Shown here: piece after piece, positions 1-14,200 of the stretch
Numbering within the stretch: position 1 is the stretch's first letter
How the letters are laid out: each line of letters starts with the position of its first letter
Assembly (NCBI GenBank): GCA_021292165.1
Contig: CM037878.1
Span: forward strand, 190,091,118-190,155,117
DNA: 64,000 nt
Direction of reading: 5' to 3'
Source of the DNA: Shinisaurus crocodilurus
Taxonomy: Eukaryota; Chordata; Lepidosauria; Squamata; Shinisauridae
Notes under the pieces: model-generated
The model's database searches: none
What the model saw: only the letters and a program-made list of their open reading frames with translations
Told to the model about the DNA's origin: nothing
Position numbers and translations under genes: made by a program

Positions 1-48
1 GCCTGGAGCCAGTTTGGCCCTTGGGCTGAAAATGGTTCTCCACTCCTG
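1..48. mobile_element. hAT-like MITE end
   Basis: The sequence TTTGGCCCTTGGGCTGAAAA and the following CCACTCCTG resemble the right end of the element at 6174-6490 (GGCCCTCGGGCTGAAAG, TGCACCCCT). The rest lies before the window. Confidence 0.5.
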
Positions 49-57
49 GTATACAAT

Positions 58-190
58 GTGAAGGTGGTCTAGTGGTTATGACGTTGGACTAGGACTGTGG
101 AGACCCATGTTTCAATGTCTACTCAGCTGTGAAGCTCACTGGGTGACCTTAGTCCAGTCATTCTCTCTTAGCAGGATAAAATAGGAAATG
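58..190 (+). mobile_element. tRNA-derived CORE-SINE (MIR-like)
   Basis: A tRNA-like head (TCTAGTGGTTATGACGTTGG) is followed by the core CACTGGGTGACCTTAGTCCA typical of MIR/CORE-SINEs. The copy is degenerate. Confidence 0.5.
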
Positions 191-415
191 AGCAGTTATC
201 CTGGGAGTGGTTCTTATGGATCAGCTTAAGCTGCAGTCTTGCAAGAATCAATGCATGAGCCTACATCAAAATTCTGTCTTGTTCCCAACCAGCAGGACAG
301 AGTCTGTCTGCTCTGCTTTGCCTTTTAGAAATCCCCGCTACCTTTCTTCACTGTTATTCTTAGTTGGTACAAGCCTGAATCAGGCCCTCTGTCTTCTGGG
401 GGCCACTGAGTGCTA

Positions 416-566
416 CAGCAGCCTTCCCCAACGTGGTGCTCTCCAGATGTTTTGGATTACAACTCCAGTCAACCCTGACTGTTAGCCGTGCTGGTTGTGG
501 AGGGTGGGAGTTGCATCCCAAAGCAGCTGGAGGGCAGCACATTGGGGCAGGCAGAGCTATAGGTTG
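416..566. mobile_element. Palindromic hAT MITE (CAGCCTTCCCCAAC family)
   Basis: It starts CAGCCTTCCCCAACGTGGTG and has inverted inner arms (CCAGATGTTTTGGATTACAA and a degenerate complement near 520). It is an older copy of the family seen intact at 13516, 28059 and 30390. Confidence 0.6.
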
Positions 567-866
567 TCCATGAGGGGGGAACACTGTTCCTGCCAAAGCC
601 ATGATGGCCCTTAGGAAGCACTGTGGTGTGGGGGCCTGGGAGAAGTTCCAGCACAGCAGAGTTAAGACCAGAATCCAGATCCAGCACTCGTCTAAGGAGC
701 AGCAGCACAAAAATCTTTACAGCACCTTCTAGGAACTCTGTGTACTGCCCTATTGACTAAGGGGCTCATTATGTTGGATTGTGGGTCTTATAGTCTCCTT
801 GCAGACGCGCAGAGCCCAAGAGATGCGACTCAGCACCTGCCTTTTCCAAGGGCCTGCTCTTAGTAT

Positions 867-1743
867 CCAGCGCGCCGAAGCAGCTGGATGTGACGCGGTG
901 GCGGCGGCTTCAGCGGCTCCGGCATTGATTCCGGCGGCGGCGGCTAGAGCGGCACGGAGAATGCTCCGCGCCGCTCAGAAGAGCGAAATCGGGCTGCCCC
1001 TGCCAACAGAATCAGGCCATATGTGAGGCGGAGGCAAAGTTTTTTGCGGAGCAGGCAGCCTTGTCCTGCTCTCATCTCTTCCGCTGCCTGCCTGCTCGTG
1101 TCCCTGCTGCCGGGGGGGGGTGCCGCCACCGCGCCAACATTTTTGCGAGCGTGCAGGAGCCCTCCTCTCTTCTGCCGCTCACCCGCTCGCGTCCCTGCTG
1201 CCCGGGGGGGTGCTGCCGCCGCGCCAAAGTTTCCCCGCCCCGCCAAAGTTCTCCCGCCAAAATCATAGCGCGGGGGTCCAGCGCGCCGAAGCAGCTGGAT
1301 GTGACGCGGCGGCGGCGGCTTCAGCGGCTCCGGCATTGACTCCAGTGGCGGTGGCGGCGGCAGCTAGAGCGGCGCGGAGAACGCTCCGCGCCGCTCAGAA
1401 GAGCGAAATCGGGCTGCCCCTGCCAACAGAATCAGGCCACATGTGAGGCGGCGGCAAAGTTTTTTGCGGAGCAGGCAGCCTTGTCCTGCTCTCATCTCTT
1501 CCGCTGCCTGCCTGCTCGAGTCCCTGCTTCCGGGGGCGGGGGGTGCCGCTGCCGCTGCCAAGTTTTTTTCCCTGCAGGAGCCCTCCTCCTGTCTTCCACT
1601 GGACCGGTTGGAGGCACGCAGAGGAAGGTAGGGGGAAAAATATTTGGTTTTTTTCCCCAGCATTCACTCAATAAGACGCACAGACATTTCCCCCTCATTT
1701 TTGGGGGGAGAAAAGTGTGTCTTATGGTGCGAAAAATACGGTA
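867..1743. mobile_element. GC-rich TIR transposon with internal 0.41-kb tandem duplication
   Basis: Two head-to-tail copies begin at 867 and 1278 with the same GC-rich block (CCAGCGCGCCGAAGCAGCTG), period 411 bp, about 90 percent alike by eye. The right terminus near 1716-1743 reads CTTATGGTGCGAAAAATACG then GTA. This is the AAGACGCAC/ATACGGTA-type inverted-repeat end related in style to the element at 41691. The left terminus was not found, so limits are approximate. Open frames here are GC artefacts. Confidence 0.55.
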
Positions 1744-1751
1744 AGTGACAG

Positions 1752-1855
1752 GCGCCCAGGCCAGGCGGCCAGCGGAGTCTCAGACCGGAGCGGAGCCGCG
1801 GCAAAGGTTTGAAAGAGCCGCATGCGGCTCCGGAGCCGCGGGTTGCAGACCCCTG
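1752..1855. mobile_element. hAT element end
   Basis: The region ends GGGTTGCAGACCCCTG, whose complement CAGGGGTCTGCAACCC is a hAT-type terminus. A palindromic GC segment (GAGCCGCATGCGGCTC) lies just inside. Confidence 0.45.
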
Positions 1856-1858
1856 AGC

Positions 1859-1910
1859 TAGACTGACAATGGGCACTCTGTTCCAGATAGACTGATAATG
1901 GGCACTCTGT
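1859..1910 (+). repeat. Short tandem duplication
   Basis: The 23-bp block TAGACTGACAATGGGCACTC is repeated once with a T for C change, seven bases apart. Confidence 0.6.
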
Positions 1911-2105
1911 GGACTAGACTTGGCAGAAGCAGCACTTTGGCTTTCTAGAGGGTGATCCCAATAAAGTAGCTAAGGCAAATCTGATGCAGAATGGGAATGG
2001 CTTTACTTTGCACATTAATAGCACTGAGGAAGTGGAGAAATAGTATTATCAATATGGTAGCACTTTCCAGAATGCCTAAGTTTTGTTTGTTGTCTGTCAT
2101 TATAG

Positions 2106-2271
2106 GCTTTTATGATACTTTGTGACTTACTGATGATTTTAAGTCATCAAGATTCAAGCAACGATGGAACTATTGGGTTACTGGAGTACCTTCCCAGTAC
2201 ATCTCTTCAGTCAAAAATGCTCTTATTTATTCAGGATCATGTTTTCACAGAGGAGGAAGAAGAAACCAAAG
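2106..2271 (+). CDS. STAG-like exon a
   Basis: The acceptor is TATAG before 2106 and the donor is gtcagc after 2271. The exon enters in phase 0 and leaves after one base of a codon. It encodes [15 protein letters not shown] and [14 protein letters not shown], which align with the family sequence AFMLLCDLLMIFSHQ and LQSELLSFxxDHVF. It ends in a Glu-rich stretch. Confidence 0.85.
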
Positions 2272-5200
2272 GTCAGCAATATTTTTCAGTAAGGAAGTAA
2301 ATGTACTGTTCTGATGATGTTTGTTCCTTCCACTTAGCATTCAGTCACCCAAGATAGGCTGGGGTGAGACCAAAAGATTTTGCATAACTAAAGGTTAAAA
2401 GTAACAAATTGATGGAGTCTCATGGGGCTCTTTTTCAAGAAGGTTCTTCCCACAATAAAATGCATCTAATGTAGAAACCTGGACACTTGCACATCTTTGC
2501 TAGTGGCAGTAATCTAATCAAAAGTATTATCTTACCTTTCTTGTTCTGTCCTGCCTATTCATTTGGACCAACTTCAACATGGCATAAAGTGTAATATTAG
2601 TAGTTGTTTGTATAAATTTGGTGGCTTTGAATGTCCAGGTGGTTGCTGTCATACAGGTTTTTACATTTATTATTGTATCTATTTAAAATATTTTTAGGCT
2701 TAAGAAGATAAAAACAACACAATATTGAATATCAGAATTCATAAAAGCCAGTGACAATAATAAAACAGACATTTCACCCCAAAACTAAACAAAAAACCCC
2801 AATTGCAGTCAGAACCATCAGCAGTCACATAAAAAACACAACTCAGGAGAAGGCCATGGAAAATAAATGAGTCTTAAGGGCTTTCCTGAAGGCCTGTAGT
2901 GATAGGGTTTGACAGATTTCAGTTGGTCATGCCTTCCATGGAGGTTTGTAGCTGCAAGTAATAGCTGTAAAATTGTTCAAGGAAGTCTGATACTGTAATG
3001 GGCTGCTTGGTCTTTGTCTCACATTTTCCACAAAACTTGAGAGAAATTTTACTCTGTGAACAATTTTACTCTGTGAACAACATGTGAATCACGTTGAACC
3101 AGCAGAAACTTGGGCTTACATGGCCGCTAACTAGTTCTGAGGAACTTAGCATGAATATGTATTTTAATATCCCCAGTCTTCTCTTGAGGGCCCCATCATT
3201 TTTCATTCCTATGTCATGATTCCTTTCCTACCCTCCAAAATCCCCTCGTCTGTTTTTCATCATAGTATGATCTGCTGTCATCTTTGGGCCATTAGAAGTA
3301 GCCCCTGTGTCTTTTACAATAGGCCAATTCTTTAGCTATGTGCAGATGTTCAGAACATTTGTGCAAGTTGAGTACTAAGATCATACCTGCTTGCCTCACG
3401 CGCCATGCACTGCCTATCCCTAGCTCATATCTGCCTGTTCACAGGTTGCACCATATGTTTGTATAGCTGTCTACACACACGAAGCCCAATCAGCTTAGGC
3501 CTGGACTGCACATCGTATAACACAATTTTGTATGTCCCTATGCAAAGTGATCCAGTGTGCAAAGGCAGGTAGGGTGGGCACACACAGGGGCAGATGGGGC
3601 CAATGCAGTCTCTCCTTGCATGCGTTAACATTAACATAGGCCTTTCAACAATCCTGTTTAATCACCCATCTGTTTGTTGGTTCCCAGGATAAAGGATGTG
3701 TTGACAGTTAGAAATGAGACATGTGGCTAAAATCTAGTGAAGGTTCTAATGCTTGAGATGGAGAATTCACTCCAGAAAAAATTCTAGTGCTATCATGTAT
3801 GTTTGCTACAAGGAGCTCTTTTCAGCACACCTGCATTAGTATTCCCAGCATACAGGTCAGAAGTGCAGAAAAGGCAGCCAGTTCCAGGAAGTGAACTGCT
3901 TAGTTTCCAAGGAAATATTTGCTTGAATCTCCTTCCACATTCATAGTGATGCTACAATTGTGAAATAGTTCGATGTATAGTGAATGAGTTCAGTTTATTG
4001 TTTAGCCAGAGAGAAATAATCAATTTTATGGAAAACATAATACAGCAAGAGACATAATCCAGAAAACATGTCAGTCAAGGTGACCTAAGTGTATATGTGT
4101 ATTTGTTCCTGCTGAATGAGCTAGTCTAGCACAGTCTAAATCAAGTAATATATGAATAGGAAGCCAATCACACTCTTTGTAAATCCTGAATTCATTTGCT
4201 CCTCTTTTGCTGCTTTGTACCTGTTGTTTCGTAGACTGGGTTCACGCGACATGACAAGCCATTGTGACAAGCCACATTGGGGTATCGTGTGGTGAAATTT
4301 TGGACTGTTTCCCACAGGGTGGCTTGTTCGTGGGCAACAAGCCACCCTGACAAATCATGGCTTGTTTTTGGGGTTGTTGAATCCATGATGGGTTGTTGTG
4401 TCATCCGAACCAGGGTGACCGACCCTATTGTGGGTCTCAGGAAGCAGTGAGTGAGCCGCTCGGAAATAGCAACGAAAAACATCTTGTCGCTCTTGCTGAG
4501 CTTGCCTGGGCCACCGCCAGTGACAGCTGCCCCACTGATGCCCAAGCAGCATGGTGCAACAACTGTCACTGGCTAGTGGCTCAGTGTCCCCTGCCATGAT
4601 AGCGAGCCCTTTTTCGCTCTCTGCGGTTTCTCCCCCCTTTTTGGGGGGCCAGATTGCTTTTCATGATCTCCAAGTTGACAGCCAGTGACAGCCCCTCCAA
4701 AATGCCCAGGTAGCACATTAGAGGGGCTGTCACTGGTTTGCCACCCTCTTAAAAAAATTTTTTTTAAGCAGAAGAAATTTGTGCAAATATTTGTACGTTT
4801 TTTTTTTAAAAAAACATTTTTTAGTCAGATTTGCACAAGTGCAAGTGGGGTCCAAAATGGGCAGCCTCGCCTGGGCAATGTCCTGCGAGGTGTCTGCTAT
4901 CAAAGTGCAGCAGGCACCCACCATGGGCATTGACCCAGAGTGGCTGGAAAGAAGTTTATTTTTTTTTACTTCACTGTCGAAAGGTGAGCTGTCGAGGGAA
5001 AGCAAAGCTGCGAGTGATTTTTGCTTATGAAAGGGGGTGACCACTAGATCACCCCTTTTGCGGCAAGATCCTCTAGTTTTTTGGGGTGGACTTGAGTGTT
5101 CTCAGTGTCCTCATACTTTCCCACCCTTTCTTGAAACTCTAGGTGCTCGAGAAGGTAGAAAAGAGCGAGCCGCGCCGCCCCATTTGCAGGGGCATGGAGC

Positions 5201-8200
5201 TTTGACAGCTAGCTGTCAAAATTCAGGCTTCCTTTTAAAAGGGGTTTTTGATAGGGCTACCCAGGTGGTTTTTTCTGACAGGGACATAGACATATCTATA
5301 TGCATATGTTGCTGTCAAAAACCCTCGTTAACCCTGTCAAAAACCCCGGTTTAAAAGAAAGCCTGAGATTTGACAGCGAACAACCAACCTACTATTGGTT
5401 ATTGGCAGGGTGGGTTAGTGTGACATGTGAGCCCACCCACAGTGAGGAGATCATTTGAAATAGCACATGAGTAGAGTTAGCACTGGCTTGTATCCAATGT
5501 TAGTCTAACTTAAGTCCCATTAATTTCAGTGAGTCTACTCTAAGTAGGACTAGCATTCGATGCAACCCTCTGCCATGAGGTTTGAAGAAGAAATAACTCT
5601 CTTACCATCTTAAAGAACAAAACAAAGAAATGCGTAAAGGTGGCATGGCTAGAAAGTTGTCTGTTGATCAGATTAAGATTAGTATTTAAAAGTACTTTTG
5701 AACACAATGTTAGAATGAAACCTAACCAAACTTTCTGTTATAGACTTGACGGAAGAGGAAGAGAGGAAAAAGGAAGGCCAGAAATTGGATGCCTTACACC
5801 TGAAGAGGTGCCTCCTTGCAGCTTATTGCAAGTTAATCATCTATAATGTGGTTGAGATGACTGCAGCAGCTGAAATCTATATGCATTATATGAAGGTAAT
5901 TGAATATTCCTCTTAATGATGCCTTCCAAATGCTTTAAAATTGAACTACATGGGCTCTTGTTTTTAAGCACAGAAACACTGAGTTTATTAGTACTCAGTC
6001 AATCTGATACATGTGTCATAATGGGTACGGACGGATACATTCTGTATTCCAGTCTGTTTTCTTATATAGTTGACTGCTCCTTTAGAAAGATCCTCCTTAA
6101 CACTGTCCTGATTTACATGGTGACAATGAAAAGGAACCAGGTTGTGTCAGGCTGGAGAAATATTTATTTACATCAGGGGTGCAGAACTTCAGGCTCAGGG
6201 GCCGAATCTGGCCCTCCTGGACTACCAATCCATTCTGCCAGGGTTCTCCAGATGGCCACGCCCCTTTCCCCTACTGCAGATTGTTTGGTGGTTTCCTGGC
6301 TTTTGTGCAGTTTTTTCTCATTCTAATAGACTGAAATGCCTCTCCTAAGTTACTGGCTTAGTTACGGGCAGTAAGAGCTTTAAGCTAAAATATGCTGGCA
6401 TTTTGGCCCTGCTGGAATGCGGCTCCCAAAAGCTTCTCCGAAATGGAATTTGGCCCTCGGGCTGAAAGAGCTTCTGCATCTGCACCCCTTATTTACATGA
6501 TTGAAGTTTTCACTTCTTCGAGACAAGCCTTCAAGGGAAGAACCTTTGCAAGGTGTCTGTAGACAGTGGGGCATTCCACACATTTGATACTACCAGTAAT
6601 ACTTCTTTGTGGTCTCTATGGAGGTACGCATATGGGAAACCTGCACAGAGCATCTTTGGAATATTTTAGAGCTAGAACCTAGAGATTTTTGGCAGCAGGG
6701 TATACCCCTCAGGTCTATTGTGTATGCTCCAAGGGGAGGATTCCATGCCTTTCTGCTCAAGTTCTTCCTCGATTGCTACAGTAGTAGCATTGAGAGGAAT
6801 ATTCTTTTGGTCTTTCTGAAGTGAAGCAAGCTAGGGCTGTGGTTTTCTTATCTCTCTTTATTTTTCATCTCTCATTTTGCTTTTTGCATGGATGCAAACT
6901 ATGATCCTAAGTACTCTTGCTTGGAAGTGTATTCTGATAAAACTCAGTGAAACTGATTTCCAATTAAATACCGTATGTACTGAGTGTACTGGACAAATAA
7001 AAAAAAATAGAAACTACTTACAAAGTACAGAACCACCACAGGCTGCAATCCTATACACATTTACCTGTGAGAAATCCCCATTGCACTCTATGGGCTTCCT
7101 TCTGTGTAGACAAGCATAGGATTGTGGTGTAAATATCATCCCCTAAAAGTAGCTGTGAAGGAAATACTTTATTTTTCTGTGTTGGTTTTTTTTTTTTAAA
7201 GCTTGTGATTCTTGTGTGTTTTGATACTACTATCCCTTGACACAAGAGAGTGTTTTCCCCCCTTGCCATTTAACAGGCCTATAATGACTTTGGAGACATA
7301 ATTAAAGAAACTTTGAGCCGGACAAGGCAGAGTGACAAAATTCAAAGTGCAAAGACATTGATCCTCTGCTTGCAGCAGGTGAGAATATTATTATGGGTAG
7401 CTCCAGCTTCGTGTTTTTGTGTTTCAGTAACCTTGTAATGGTTGTTTTTTTTTTTTTTTTAATTTAAAGAGTTTGATAGAGACTGGACACTCTTGTGAGT
7501 GGAAGGAAGAGGGGTGATATTCACCAATTCCCCCTTCCACCTCTAGTGCCATCTCCTGTGCTGTTCCGGAGGGTCCCCAACTGCATTGAATGTAGTGTTT
7601 AGTTTTCACAGCTAGCCTAGGCTGCTTGCTCAGTGCTATCTGTTCAGCAAGCTTCCATGTCATCTCCCAAATTCGGAATGTGCCCCTTCGAATGACTGAC
7701 ATATGAGCCCAGTGGATTTCACACATGTTGTCAAGAGCTTAAGAAGCTCCATGACCCATCCCCTGAAATATGAGATTAGAGGAGGCTCAGTGGTGTTTCG
7801 TGAGCTGTGCTCTGCTCACATAAGTCAGGAGCCTGTGTTTACATATCACATAGGCAACCAGCCCAGTTTGGGTATTGATTGACCTTGAATGTTTGCAGAT
7901 CAAAGCATGCTAATAACTAATTTGTTTGGGAAAAATGGGGCATGCTCTCTCCAGTTGCCAACTGAGAAACTGAATAGCTATGTACTCATTAATGTAATTA
8001 AATGAATGAATATTTCTAGCTTACCTTATTGTGATGGTGCAGAGCAGGTTACACTATAAAAATGCATGGGAAAGTGTCCAAACACAACGAGCAAAATAGG
8101 AAACCCTTACTCAGTTATATGTTTAATCCGGGCCACCAAAATCTTCCTGAGATAGCAAGGTCTTGAAGTGCTTCCAAAAATGGTTTTGGCTTGGGTTTGT

Positions 8201-11200
8201 CAAATCTACAAGGGGAGGAAATTCAGTCATTGTGGGGACAGACACTGAAAGCACCTCTGTGCATGGACTTGCTCTCTAAGAATGGATTCATTCTTTACAT
8301 TTTGGGTGCATTTTTGCTGGACTTACATCTGAGGGCTGTGGCCAATTGTGTTTTCCCATGAATTTATGGACATGACTTTCCCCTTCATGCATTTATGGCA
8401 GCCTTCGCCAACATTGTGCCCAGCATGTAGTGTTTTGGACTACAATTCCCATTACCCCAGAAACTCCCCTCGACCCCCCCCCCCAGAAAGCATCATCCTG
8501 CTACAAATTACCCCTTCTGAAGCTGCTTTGCCTAGAAGAAGAAGCTGTCAGGGTTTTATGATGTGTGTTATTTATTTATATATACACATCTTTATCCCAC
8601 TCTTCTAGTGCCCATGTGCTCAGGGCAGCTTAGAGCAATTTAACATCATATAAAAGAAAATATGCAATAAAAATACGACAGAGGCAGAGACCACATATAA
8701 AAGACAACTTTTAACCAAAACATCAGTTACTTAGCACGGCAAAAGCCTGCCAGAATAAAAACGGCAAGGCAGCTAGAGACACATACTTTGGCCTTCAGAT
8801 ATGCATGTTGCAGGCAATTTTATGCACACCTAGAGGCAAAAGTTACCCAATTCTTTCGTCTTATTGAGCAGAGAGAGGACTTGCTTTCCTTGCAGTAACT
8901 GAAGAGTCCACATCTTAATTGTGTCTGGCATATATTCCAATCTTCCACTTATTTCCCTCTACAGCATTTGGATATTTGTTCAGCCTTATGAGATTCTTAA
9001 AATAAATAATCAGATTACAGGATATGTTGATGCTTAGCTGCGTCCTAAATGAGGAATGTATCAGTTGTAGGGCAGGTATGCCCTCCTGGGGCTTTTTTAT
9101 TGCCCTGGAAAGGGATTATGCCAATGTCTGTTGTCTGCAGCTGTTTCAGAAGCATGTTGAAAGCCAAGATGACGGTGGCAGCAGCAGCATGGATGCCTTC
9201 TCCACCTCCTTCAACAACATTAAAGAGCTTGCACGACGCTTTTCTTTGACATTTGGCTGGGACCAGGTGAAAAGTCGAGAGTCAGTAGCCATGATACACA
9301 AGTATGTGCCAAATCCATGTTACCCTTTGGCCTTCTGTTTGTATGGTGTCCACATTGTAAACCTCTCTTCTCTCTTTACATTTCTTTCTTACTCCTGCTA
9401 AAAGGGAAGGTATTGAATTTGCCTTTCAAGGAGCAGCTGCAATGGAAGGGAAGTGCTTGCCACCCAATCTAAACTTTCTGATCATCCTCAGTGAATTCTC
9501 CAATAAGCTTCTAAAGCCTGACAAAAGACTAGTGTAAGTTTTACTTTGGTGTACATCGCTTCTGGAAAATGAATGCTATTCAATACTGGAGTGACACAGG
9601 AGCCTCTGTGATAGACTCTGTGGTGTTAAATGCATAATGTGTAGAGGAGGTGTATGTGAACTTGAGCATGGCTCCTGTTTACAAGGTTTTTTCCCCCCAC
9701 GTGTGCACTTCATTTATGCTTGAAGTGAGCAAATGACAGTCAAAGCACAAGATTCTGCCAGGGACTTTTAGCATTTCTTCTGCTTCTCTTGTCTTTTGCA
9801 GAGGGGAGACAGTTCTCTTGTCTTTTGAAGAGTGGAGCTAGGTTGTTTGTCATCTGGTTGCTTCTGTTGCTTGTATACATTACACAGCACTTCATATTGC
9901 TTGCATGCTTCTAGGCTGTCCCCTTGACGTCCAAAGCCCTTGCAGACTGATGCAAAAGTGTGAAGAGTTCTGTGCCTATGGGAGGCAATTGCACATGTGC
10001 TGCTGATGAGCATGTGCATGCATGTGTGAGTGTGTGTGTGTGTGTGTGTGTGTATTACACAGTGGTGTAATTAGATAATTTTAGATCCTGTACTTTAATG
10101 GTCTTATGGAAACTTCAGTAATACACATAACGAACTAAAGCACAGAACTAACATTTATCTTCTCCCCTCCCACTGCCATTTCATGCTTTAAAACTGCTTC
10201 TACATTCCTAATATGTAGAACAAAACCAAAACTGTTTGCCAACCCTGATAAAAACAACAACACTGTTCTGAGAATATTCAGTTTTACATTTTCAACTCAG
10301 ATCATATCACCATCATGACTACAGGATTAAAATGGAGTTTGCATCTGCACCTGCCACTTTCTGGTCCCCCTGGGCTGTGGGGCCCTGGTATTTGGCCCCA
10401 AATTCCAGCCCTAGCTGCACTATTGTATATGTATATATGCTGGTGATGAGCGTGTTATAAGAAAAGGATGTACATAATCACTGGGATATGAAAACCACTG
10501 CAACAATACACTCATACTACAATAAGCTGTCACATTTGAAGTTCACTTTGTTATGATGCGATTTCTTGAATGTTTTCTGAGCAGAATTTTTCCTAAATTC
10601 AGGTTGTCTTGTCTATATTGGTTGATGAAAAAGGGGTTGTGAAATAAGGGAAAACTCATCTTCTCAGGGAAGAGTGCCTGATCTTTCAGTTGTATACATT
10701 TCCCCCCATTTTCATGTCTAGATACAGTTACTTAATGAGATATGTACCGGAACCAGCATTTTGTAAAGAAGATTCTTGGTATTCGCTGGGTTGGTACAGA
10801 ACCTCGTTGCTGGCCAGTGAAGATGAGGAGAGTTCTGCTATCAGCAGCTTAAATGAATGGCCACTCATTCGCATTGCTAGGACATCTTCTTTTAAAAGAA
10901 AATTATCTGAAGGTAAGACTTCCTTGCCATTTTGATTGGTGGTCATGTATGTCTATGTGTGCATGTTGTGTAATGGCATAGATGATAACCTAGGACCCTG
11001 GTCTTCACAGCAAGGCCCATGGACCACTGGTGTCTAACCAGATCTCCACTGATGGCTTGCAAAAGCTCAGGTGGTGGAGCAGAAGGAGCGGCGAATTGCG
11101 CGCTCCCTCTCCCTGCCAGGAGGACCTGCCGCTGCACTCCCTCCCTTTGTGGGAGGAGGGGTGTCCCTGGAGTACAGGCTACATTTGGGAGTGGCCACCT

Positions 11201-14200
11201 CTCTGAAGAGCTGCGCCGGATGCTTCTCTGGCTGATGTGGCTCTTCAGAAATCTTGGCTGCCCTGTAGAGCAGGTGGCGGCAGCAGCAGCAGCAGCAGCA
11301 GCAATCTATGGAGGGAAGAGGAAAGGAGACAGGCACAGCGGGCAGGTGGGAGACAGACACAGGGGAAGGCGGGGAGAGACAGATATGAGTGGGGAGGGGA
11401 GGGAGGCTCTTTTTTTTTTTTTTTTTGCCACAGTGGCTCCCACTTGAAAAATAGTGAAGACCACTGACTTAGGGTGACTCCACCTCAAGAAGGATAGACC
11501 TGGGCATGGTTCTCACTGAGGTGATAAATCTGTCTTGACTGTCCAACTTCAGACTCTGGTTCACATGTGAGTCACATGACTGCTGTTAAAAAATTATTCT
11601 GCAAAATAGACCTGTTTCCCCAAGATGCTTGTTCTTTTCTGTATGGAGGAGAATTCAGTCATGGGAACCCCTTTCTGCTGACTGAAGTGGTACCACTCAG
11701 ACATGGGTGTAACATTTCAGTGAAAACTGGAAAATATTGATCCATTACATTCATGGAACGCAAGGTGGCATACTTGGGGTTCAAACACAGTAATCATGAC
11801 CAAGGGTTTGGTTCGGCATGCTTTCCCTCTCCAGCGGGGATGGGGAACATGTGGCCCGCCAAATGTTGGACTGCAGCTCCCATCATCCCTCACCATTGGC
11901 TATGCTGGGTAGGGCTGATGGGAGTTGCAGTCCACCATCTGTAGGGCCACACATTTCCCACCCCTGTTCTAAAGAAAAGCTACGAAGTTTACTGTTTTTC
12001 CTCTCCCTGCTGTTCATCTGTGCTTCAGCTTGTGCTGGTCCCTGTTGTCTATGTAGTTAATAATTCTATCTGGTACTGGTGAGACTGGGCAGTCTGACAC
12101 ATACTGATTCTCATGTGTATCTCCAATTGAAATTGGAGATGTACAAGGAAGGCATTTAGAAAGGTATTCCCCACATGAACCAGGGCTGTTCTGCTTCCCC
12201 TTTCTACCACAGCTCCTCATGATCCCTGAAAAGCCTCTCCTGAAAATTGGGGGCCCTCAGGAGCAGCCTTTCATGTGGTGTAAGCAGCTGCTGCTGGATA
12301 GGGGAAACTGGCTGTTTCCCTGTGCACAAGCAGAAACACTTGAGGTGCACACTTCAGTCTCTTCTGATTCCAGCCAGTGCTTCTGGGGATGTGCTAATAA
12401 GAATGAAAGCATTATAACCTTGCATGTTACCGTGTCGTTTTTCACATTGAGTGACATGTGCATGAAGAAGTATGAAGGATATCATTCATTGTGTTTTAGG
12501 ATCCTGGTCCAAAATCAGTCACCCTGAAACAGCAAACAGAACTTCAGATATTCATTGCCCATCCTATCTCCCTTCCTTGACACTGAGAAGCAAGAAGAGA
12601 CTAAAATCTCATGACAGTTATCACCAAGAATATTCACCATTGCTTGGTCCTGCAACTCTGAAGAGAAAACATAGGTAAGAAGGTGGCTTGGATAATCTTT
12701 ATAATCTGGAATGTGTCTCATGTCTGTAATTGCTGGGACATTTGAGAACTGCAGGTGCACCATATTTTTAAAGTTGCAAAATTTGTACCACCAGATGTGC
12801 AATAGTGGATCAATTAATTTTTTATGCAAAGGCTTTTTCAGGTACAAGAACTAATGCTCCCTTGGACCTCTGGCCTGGAGCTTTCATTACCTTGTACCTT
12901 CCATGTTTCCCAAATAATACTGAAGAGGGGATATCTGGCCCCATTTCTGTTGGTCTTAGTGCTGTTTGTATGTGTGAAGGAGAAAAAGAAAGTACTTTTA
13001 AAGTATCCCTAGTGGAGTTTGCTATGCCCAAAGCTTTGTGTGTCAGTCAGTACCAACAGAGTGAAGGGATCTTCCTGCTTACAATTTATTCCCCCACTCC
13101 AGCCTTCCGAAGGAGTTTGCTCCTCTTCCCTTGATTTAAAGTTGGTCCAAAAATGGTCAGAAACTGTTTGTTCAATTAAAAAAAAAGATTAAGTTGGCTT
13201 CATAAAATTGTCAAACTTTGATGTAAAATAGACAAAATGAATTTAAACAATGTAACTCAAATATATCTATCCGAATGCAAACTGTTCTCCCTGCTGGGAG
13301 CTATATTTATGTCACTTAAGGGCCTATGTGGCAGATTTAGCTTGGTTTGGCAGCAATTCCCTTTTCCCAGGGTACCTTGGAATATGTAGTTCAGTCAAGG
13401 AGCCTGAGCTGCTCAAGAAGCCTCAGCATTTTCACCAAACTATAATTCCCAGGATTCTTTGGTAGAAGCCATGATAGTTAAACTAAGATAAAACTAGTGA
13501 CTGAATAGTGTAGATCAGCCTCCACCAACAAGGCACCCTCCAGATGTGTAGGATTATAACTCCCATCATCCCAAGCCAGCACAGCATGCTGGTTGGGGAT
13601 AATGGGAGTCATAGTCAAACACATCTGGAGGGTACCAGGCTTGGGAAGGCTGGTGTAGATATATCCCAAAGATTTCAAGATTACTTGTTGCTGGAGTTAA
13701 TTGGACATCTAACATCCCTTGGCCACAATACAGAGAACTGCCTACCATGTTGTGTGTGATCAGCAGGGCTTCGGGTTTCTGAACACCACCACAATGCCTC
13801 CTTCCTTTCCTGCTGCATGGTAATCCATTTTTGGAACCTGAAGATGTTTCAAAAGCATGTTTATGTAGGATATTCTGCAAAGCAGTCAAAAGTTCCAGCT
13901 TGAAATATGCAAATTCTTGGGTTTGTCTAAAGTAGCTGTTTAAATTTTGGTGTCTTTTTAATATCTGTTTTGTAGATGCTGTTCTTAAATTACTTTAGAG
14001 CTTTGGCTATTGGGCGGTATAGAAATGTAATAAAAGTAAAATAAATAGAAGTTGTGAGCTATTTTGAGCAGGCAGAGCAGTGAAATATAAATATGTTAAA
14101 GAACATTTCTAATGGAGCTTTCATTGGAGAACATTTGAAGCTATCATGTACTGAGTAAGACCACTGGTTGATTTAGCTCAGTCTTGGCTACTTGGCAGCA

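Noticed and set aside
944..1446. Overlapping Arg/Pro/Ala-rich open frames as coding genes
   Set aside because: GC-rich tandem duplicated transposon DNA gives long frames in all phases; no recognisable protein.
11019..11447. Open frame with a poly-Ala/Ser run as a gene
   Set aside because: It results from a (CAG)n tract inside a hAT element.
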